In this document: one piece after another, positions 1 through 64,000 of the stretch
How the letters are laid out: every line of letters starts with the position of its first letter
Position numbering within the stretch: the stretch's first letter is position 1
NCBI GenBank assembly: GCA_054601695.1
Contig: BAAHQB010000044.1
Coordinates: 744,001 to 808,000, forward strand
DNA: 64,000 nt
Reading direction: 5' to 3'
From: Amorphochlora amoebiformis
Lineage: Eukaryota; Cercozoa; Chlorarachniophyceae
Notes under the pieces: generated by a model
Told to the model about the DNA's origin: nothing
The model's input: the letters and a program-made list of their open reading frames with translations, nothing else
Database searches by the model: none
Position numbers and translations under genes: made by a program

Positions 1-351
1 TATATATATATATATATATATATATAATGTACAATATATAATATATATATATATATATGTGTATATATATATATGTATATACATATTGTACATTTGTATA
101 TGTATCTATGTGTACATATGCGTACACACATATACATGTATATATATAGATATTATATATATATATATATATATATGTTTTGCATACATACTGTTACGTA
201 AAAAAATAAAATAACACGGTACATAGTAAATTAATATAATATATATGTTATATATATATATATATATATATAGAAAGAAATATTTATAATATATGTACAG
301 AATATATGTATATACACATAGTAATATATTATAAAACTGTTTTCGCATCAG
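1..351. other. TA-repeat-rich stretch before the first recognisable exon
   Basis: Alternating TA with a few short unique patches around 180-240. I see no island with coding character and bounded by GT and AG. It is probably intron of the RGS gene whose first visible exon begins at 352, but a 5' flank cannot be excluded. Confidence 0.6.
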
Positions 352-19291
<18,940 letters not shown>

Positions 19292-20088
19292 TCTACAGAC
19301 TTAGGCTAGTAAATGTTTTCTAGATTTTAAGTACTACATCTTGATCTAGCTGCTTCTGGATCATGCTCAATGTAAACTCCGTATAAAAAAAGCCAAGTCG
19401 TAACGGTTTTCGCTGGTGGGTCTTATTTTTTCCCAGAAATAAGATGTCTACTATCTAAGACTATATGTACATACATATATCTAGACACATGCATAAACTA
19501 GACATATATATATATAGAGGCATGTGTGTAATATGACGTATATAGATCTAGATAGATAGGTATGATGTACACTAGAAATTAGTCACGTCTGATATACTCT
19601 ATCTAAGACCACGCCCAATCACTCACATGCAAGACTTGTCGAGACCATACGCCCAATGCCAGAATTCGGCTGTCAAGAGAGTCTGTTGGAACTTTCTAGA
19701 CTTTGTCGAGATGTCTAGTTTGTAACCGCACATTCTAGACATTGACTCCCACGTCTTGACAACTATGCGCCCTGTCCCAAGTATACTAGGTCCAGGTATA
19801 CCCCGGGCCACGTATTCTAGGTATTTACTGTCAAGACATACATTGACTGTCAAGACATTTCACGACTTCTAGACTTGACTACGTAGTTGAATATATTTGT
19901 AAAAAAACTTACACTAGTCCAGTAGTATATAAGTTAGGTCATGCTGGAATTTTTGTAAGCGCAACTTAATTGTTATGACAATTAATACAAACAATAGAAA
20001 GAATTCAACGTTAACGGTTCTCAAATACTGCTTTTTACTGGCTAGTATCTCACAGCAACAGCTAGGTCACTCAGGAATTTCAGGAATC
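19292..20088. other. Convergent intergenic region with GTCAAGAC/TCTAGAC motifs
   Basis: Lies between the TGA of the RGS gene and the TGA of TIC40. Bases 19560-19900 are of ordinary composition and packed with CAAGAC, GTCTTGAC and TCTAGAC words in both orientations. No convincing exon; a 76-residue frame at 19623-19853 has no splice or homology support. Confidence 0.6.
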
Positions 20089-30849
<10,761 letters not shown>

Positions 30850-30950
30850 ATCGCGGCCTGGAGGTTCGGGTCCGACAGGCGCCGCGGTTGACAAGCCCGA
30901 AAAATAATTCTATCTGAAATATACCGAATTAAAAAATCGGCGAATTTCGC
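30850..30950. promoter_or_regulatory. Bidirectional promoter between two plastid-protein genes
   Basis: Only 101 bp separate the ATG of TIC40 (30849, minus) from the ATG of the STI1-domain gene (30951, plus). The interval must hold both 5' leaders and the shared core promoter. It contains an AT-rich centre, ATATACCGAATTAAAAAATC, with GC-rich flanks. No TATA box can be assigned with confidence. Confidence 0.65.
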
Positions 30951-44266
<13,316 letters not shown>

Positions 44267-44875
44267 CTCTGACCAACCCATACCACTTCGTAGTACCCTC
44301 CGATTTTTAAAATTCCACATGAAATAAAATATCTTCTAAGCCTTCATCTAGAACTAGTAGAACATGCACGACGCTGGCTTAAAGCTAGACTAAAGCAAGT
44401 TAACTTATAAATACACGTAAGAAATCATAACTACTAAAATCAGACTAGTACTAGTATATAATCTCTAGAATCTGATCTATATATATATGATCATCAGTCT
44501 AGAGTATACGTTCTATAGTACTTGTAGTAATAATGATATCGTTGCTACTACTAGTCTTAGAAATAGCTCTTCTGGTTGCGACTTACAATGCATACGATTT
44601 ACACTTGATTTTTCTATCCTAGGCTGTAGAGTCTGCATGCTGACTAGTCTCTACTCGTTAGTTAGACTTGCTGTACTATACGTCTATTGGTGAACTTATG
44701 CTAGGTTGCCAGAGCGTCCGAGGTAACCACAGCGGAGTTATAGAGAGGGTTATGCGCCATCTCCTTTGTTAGGAGCACAAGAAATGTTCGTCGGTGTTTT
44801 CCTGGTAGATATACTCATGTGGCTGTATAATATATACATATATATATATATATATACTATATGTACGTATATATG

Positions 44876-44916
<41 letters not shown>

Positions 44917-45034
44917 TATATACGTATATGTATAATATTCATATGTAAAAACAGTGTGTGTATGGCATTTTATATGTCACATGTACATACATGGAAACAT
45001 ATAAATATACATACATACATACACATATATATAC

Positions 45035-45072
<38 letters not shown>

Positions 45073-45604
45073 GTATATATGTAATTTTTTCATGTAAGTT
45101 TACATGCATATATGACGCTTGACTGACATTTATTTATATTATATATATATATATATATAATTGTAAACATTTCCTTTTATTTATAGTTTATGGGCAAATC
45201 CATCCACATTACAAATAAGTACATATATACATATATAAATATATATATAGAGGTATAAATAGATTCCAAGAGATTTTGACAGAATCTGAGAGATTTTGAG
45301 AGGTTCTGAGATTCTGAGAGATTTAGATAAATTTTGAGAGATATATTCTTGAGACATTCATACTAAACATACTTGATAGGTCGGAGAAGCCATTCAGATA
45401 AACTGGAAGGATATCCCTACGTCTTAAAATTGCTGAAGCTATCGATCTATACCTATGTACATATATATATATATACTATATGTGTCCTGTATATACATGT
45501 ATAGTACATACACATATACACATATATGTAATTATACATACATATATATATATATATATATAAATATATAAACATATACATATATATATATATATATATA
45601 TATG

Positions 45605-45654
<50 letters not shown>

Positions 45655-46526
45655 TATATATATATATATATATGTATATGATACGTCCGAGGGGAATATC
45701 TATACTCTATAGAGGCTCCACCTTCGCTAGATATATCGGGTTAAACTTAGCTCTATACCTAACCCTAACGAGTCAGTGTTCCTCGGACTAAGGCATGCTG
45801 AATAATCTGATCCTAACCCTAACCCTAACCCTAACCCTAACCATAACCCTAACCCTAAACCCTATTAACTCAAAGCCTAACCCCACATCCATTCCTACCA
45901 CCTTAACCCTAGCCCTAACCCTAACCCTAACCCTAACCCCAGCCCTAGTCTACCGTAGCCCTAATCCTAACACTCTTTGAAATCCTAACCCTAACCCAAA
46001 CCCCAACCCTAACCCAAATCCTAACCCCAACCACTTCTAATCTTCTAAACCTAACCCTAACCCTAACCCTAACCCCAACCCTAACCCCAACCCAACTACC
46101 GTAGCCCTAACCCTAACCCTGCTTGAAATTCTAACCTAACCCTAACCCTAACACAACCTAACCCTTACACTAACCCTAACCGTAACCCCAGTCTTAACCC
46201 TAATCCTAACCCTAACCATCCTATTCTTAACCCTAACCCTAACCCTAACCTAACCTAACCCTAACCCTAACCCTAACCCTAACCCTAACCCTAGTCTTAA
46301 CCCTAATCCTAACCCTAACCACCCTATTCCTAACCCTAAACCTAACCCTAACCCTAACCTAATCCTAACACTAACCCTAACCCTAGTTTTAACCCTAATC
46401 CTAACCCTAACCACCCTATCCCTAACCCTAACTCTAACCCTAACCCTAACCCTAGTCTTAACCCTAATCCTAACCTTAACCACCCTATCCCTAACCCTAA
46501 CCCTAACCCTAATCCTAACCCTAACC
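44267..46526. other. Convergent intergenic region
   Basis: Follows the STI1-gene stop. Bases 44267-44830 are of ordinary composition and AT-rich, probably 3' flank; frames at 44487-44693 and around 44780 have no splice or family support. Bases 45260-45350 hold repeated GAGATTTTGAGA words, a motif seen again at 48075-48130. The right part is telomeric repeat. Confidence 0.55.

Positions 46527-46531
<5 letters not shown>
45757..46531 (-). repeat. Interstitial telomeric block, CCCTAA orientation
   Basis: About 775 bp of CCCTAA with many variants and a higher-order repeat of about 100 bp marked by AACCACCCTATTCCTAACCC. A truncated ~63-bp element lies at 45769-45813. Confidence 0.92.
45769..45813 (+). 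repeat. Telomere-associated element, copy 6 (truncated)
   Basis: CGAGTCAGTGTTCCTCGGAC then TAAGGCATGCTGAATAATCT; it lacks the first ~20 bp. Confidence 0.82.
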
Positions 46532-59382
<12,851 letters not shown>

Positions 59383-59788
59383 CCCCGCACTTAGCACTTT
59401 CGATTCCGAGCTTGGAAAGGTGTAAAAGTGAGGGATTGAAGGGTCCCGGGACATAATTTTATTTGTGGCCTCTCAGAGCATCATGCGCATGAAAGTTCTC
59501 CCAGAGGGGGTTTCAGAAGTGCTCATATGTTCACAGGGGTGGTTAGGAGAGAGTGGTGAGAAAGAGAGTTGGGTTTGAAATGTTCGTTGGTGTATACAGC
59601 ATCTTGCCCTCATGCCCCGATTTTTTTATGAGAGCGCTAAGGATTCAAATGGACGAACTATGCGTTCGAATGAAGTTTTGAGCGAGATATTAATGGATGT
59701 ATAATATATATTATATATATATATATATATATACATAAATATATATATGTAAACAATACTAAACATATACAATAGAGAGTATACATAA
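59383..59788. promoter_or_regulatory. Divergent promoter region, zinc-finger gene and YCII gene
   Basis: 406 bp between the two start codons. About the first 310 bp are of ordinary composition with no exon-like frame on either strand; the last 90 bp are TA-rich. The assignment depends on the two gene starts. Confidence 0.55.
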
Positions 59789-61850
<2,062 letters not shown>

Positions 61851-61864
61851 ATCTAGCATCACCG

Positions 61865-62008
61865 TGAGTGACATGCCTAGTTGACATGCCCGGGTTACAT
61901 GCCTTTGTTGACATGCCCTGGTTGACATGCCCTGGTTGACATGCCCTGGTTCACACGCCCTGGTTGATATACCCTGGTTGACATGCCCTGATTGACATGC
62001 TTTTGGAG
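61865..62008 (+). repeat. TTGACATGCCCTGG minisatellite
   Basis: About nine to ten 14-bp units with changes, starting 15 bp after the YCII stop codon, so probably within the 3' UTR. Confidence 0.88.
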
Positions 62009-62181
62009 GCAGGATTCTCTAGTTCTAGGGTACGCATTGGTTAAGATATATAACTAGTATAACTTGGCATTCAGTGAATATTTATAATGCGTGTAAATTG
62101 CGACTTACGTGAAATTTACACAATTATAAATTATGTCTATGTGTCAATACATCATAGACTGTAAGTACATATATGTGTGTA

Positions 62182-62217
<36 letters not shown>

Positions 62218-62248
62218 CACTAACACGTATTTTTATACATATATTATG

Positions 62249-62289
<41 letters not shown>

Positions 62290-62606
62290 GTGGAAATGTA
62301 CACATATAATTATATGCACACTAGACACATGTGTATACATAACATAAATCATGTATATCATGTGGCATTAAAATAGTATCAGTGTAGGCTATGATAAGGT
62401 TGTCCTCTCAATCCCTGGCCAAATATCACAAGTTATAGTCATAATATAAGATTGATACTAATTAATATGATATCTAGATATATATAAATACACATACAGT
62501 AACATACTAGACTAACAGATACTCTAGATACTATCAGATTATAATATTATACTATCTATAGAATCTGGTATAGACTCAGGATATATATGTACAATATAGA
62601 TTTAAC

Positions 62607-62662
<56 letters not shown>

Positions 62663-62792
62663 GTATACACATATATGTATATTATATATATATATATATA
62701 TATAATTATATTTACATGCACAATTACCTACAATATTATATACCATTGTTATATATTTATAGTATATGTTACATACCTGTATATACATATAG

Positions 62793-62828
<36 letters not shown>

Positions 62829-63276
62829 TCGTATACATATAGTATACACTAAAGAACATTAAATGAGTACATAATTACAAAGTTGTATCTCTCAATTTGA
62901 TGAAACAAATTCAGTATCAAATTCTCACTTTAATATACCAAATGCTAGCGTATTGTGTAACCAAACACCTGTAGCGCTTTCTCCGTCGGCCAGGTGGCGA
63001 ATCGAGCTTTTTTCCTACTGCTATGGGCGCATCATCCGATCGAGCTCGTGCATTCGCGTGCATTCGCTGGTATTCGCGTGCATTCGCGTGCATTCGCGTG
63101 CATTTCGAATACTGGGGAATATGTAAATTCCTTGAACTTAAACTTTCTGGGCGGGTCGCCACCTGCACGGAGCTGCTTTCCCTGCTGCGTGGAGACCTCG
63201 CAGCCCGGCCCTTGAAGAAAAAAAATTGATTTTAGTAATACTAACGCTTCCATAAAACATAAAAAATCGGCTTTTA
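62009..63276. other. Intergenic region between YCII gene and the acidic-protein gene
   Basis: AT-rich with (TA)n to about 62850, then ordinary composition. The last 300 bp contain a 10-bp repeat at 63044-63110 and are the likely promoter and leader of the gene starting at 63277. No coding island is supported. Confidence 0.6.
63044..63110. repeat. GTGCATTCGC tandem repeat in the upstream region
   Basis: GTGCATTCGC, or GGTATTCGC in one unit, is repeated six times about 165-230 bp before the ATG at 63277. Each unit contains GCGAATGCAC on the other strand. Confidence 0.8.
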
Positions 63277-64000
63277 ATGAACGACGATGCGATTCTGGGC
63301 CTCGCCGAGGCCGTCGCTCACTCGAGCTCCAATAATGGACCGGTATGACTTGGAACCCGTCGACAATTCTTTTGTAAAAGTATAAATTTACCACAAAAAT
63401 TAGATTTCAGAGGTTGGCGCCGCGCGACCAAAGCTCAATTTAAGTCAAATTCGGCGATTGCTTACCGCTCAGCTGCAGGGAGACGGTGACGACAACGCTG
63501 ATGTAGACTTCCAAGAGGAAGACATACTTCAGGACGATGATTTCGGGGATTTCGAAGAAGAAGCGGACCAAATCACCCACACCGAACTCGACAGCATCCA
63601 GAGAGAGCACCTTAGCAACCTTCCGACGCTGCAATCACACGGCAGGGAACGTGGCGAAACCAGCTTCACGGTGACACATGTGAAGAATGAACCTCGAATG
63701 CACACCAACTTCGAGCTGGAGCCCACTCCTCTCATAGGCAACACTCTACAGAGGCCAAGCGGCAATGAAAACAAGCGTCGTAAGCCGTTACCCTCCGTCC
63801 TTTCGGAAAGCTATACACCCCAAGCAACGCACGTAGAGATCAAGCTAGACATTGAGCAAGGCAAGACGGCGGAAACGGCTTTGCGACCGTCAGCAGCCGA
63901 GCTTATGGCGTCTACGATATGGAGGTGTAACTACCGGTCGGAAGACGGAACTGAATGCAATCGTGTGTTCCCGAGGTATATCCTGAATTTGTATCGTTTC
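63277..64000 (+). CDS. Unrecognised acidic protein, 3'-partial
   Basis: Exon 1 63277-63342 (MNDDAILGLAEAVAHSSSNN-GP, donor GTATGA) and exon 2 from 63413 to the window edge, open for all 196 visible codons. Frame agreement needs the second AG of a CAGAG acceptor. The visible protein has an acidic stretch (DDNADVDFQEEDILQDDDF), a basic patch (NKRRKPLPS) and, near the edge, WRCNYRSEDGTECNRVF with two Cys. No known domain. Unlike the other genes it has a long exon and balanced base composition. A nuclear or regulatory role would be a guess. Confidence 0.62.

Noticed and set aside
30850-30894. Upstream TTG extension of the TIC40 first exon
   Set aside because: Nuclear genes rarely start at TTG; the ATG at 30849 places the basic residues directly before the hydrophobic segment.
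45795-45980. Leu-Thr repeat frame and similar ones in telomeric tracts
   Set aside because: They are CCCTAA/TTAGGG repeats translated.

Overview
The window is nuclear DNA from a eukaryote with extraordinarily AT-microsatellite-rich introns. Almost every line is (TA)n; real genes appear as short islands of ordinary composition (9 to 590 nt) bounded by GT and AG. I rebuilt gene models by hand by translating each island and requiring the reading phase to match at every junction. Most lengthy open frames in the window are just (Ile-Tyr)n readings of TA repeats and were discarded. Interstitial telomeric tracts are of the TTAGGG/CCCTAA type.

Layout: (1) 352-19291, plus strand, 5' end outside the window: an RGS-domain gene with at least 26 exons, carrying a gag-only Copia-type LTR retroelement (6883-8497) in one intron. 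(2) 30849-20089, minus strand: a TIC40 homologue in 17 exons, including a probable 9-nt microexon. (3) 30951-44266, plus strand: a second STI1-domain protein in 23 exons, with two SAP-like motifs and a Gly-Met-rich segment built from tandem duplicated exons whose introns are telomeric repeat. (4) 59382 to about 46527, minus strand: a C2H2 zinc-finger gene with four fingers. (5) 59789-61850, plus strand: a complete four-exon YCII-domain protein. (6) 63277 to beyond the right edge, plus strand: an unrecognised acidic protein. Genes 2 and 3 are head to head with only 101 bp between their ATGs; genes 4 and 5 are head to head across 406 bp; genes 1/2 and 3/4 converge.

Organism: TIC40 is a plastid inner-envelope import factor, known to me from the green lineage. 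Both this protein and its neighbour begin with a hydrophobic signal-peptide-like segment followed by a basic, Ser/Arg-rich stretch, the bipartite leader used in plastids acquired by secondary endosymbiosis. With TTAGGG-type telomeric repeats and very many introns, I infer an alga with a complex green plastid, a chlorarachniophyte being my best guess; the species cannot be read from the sequence.

The most striking unexplained pattern is what I call exon echoes: next to many exons the introns hold one to six partial, decayed copies of that same exon, often with its splice acceptor, separated by (TA)n. This occurs in all four large genes. Other unusual features are splice acceptors that look like mutated telomere repeats (CCCTAA to CCCTAG), a roughly 450-bp (CG)n block inside an intron, kilobase-scale homopurine/homopyrimidine tracts, and a dispersed roughly 63-bp element found only inside telomeric tracts.
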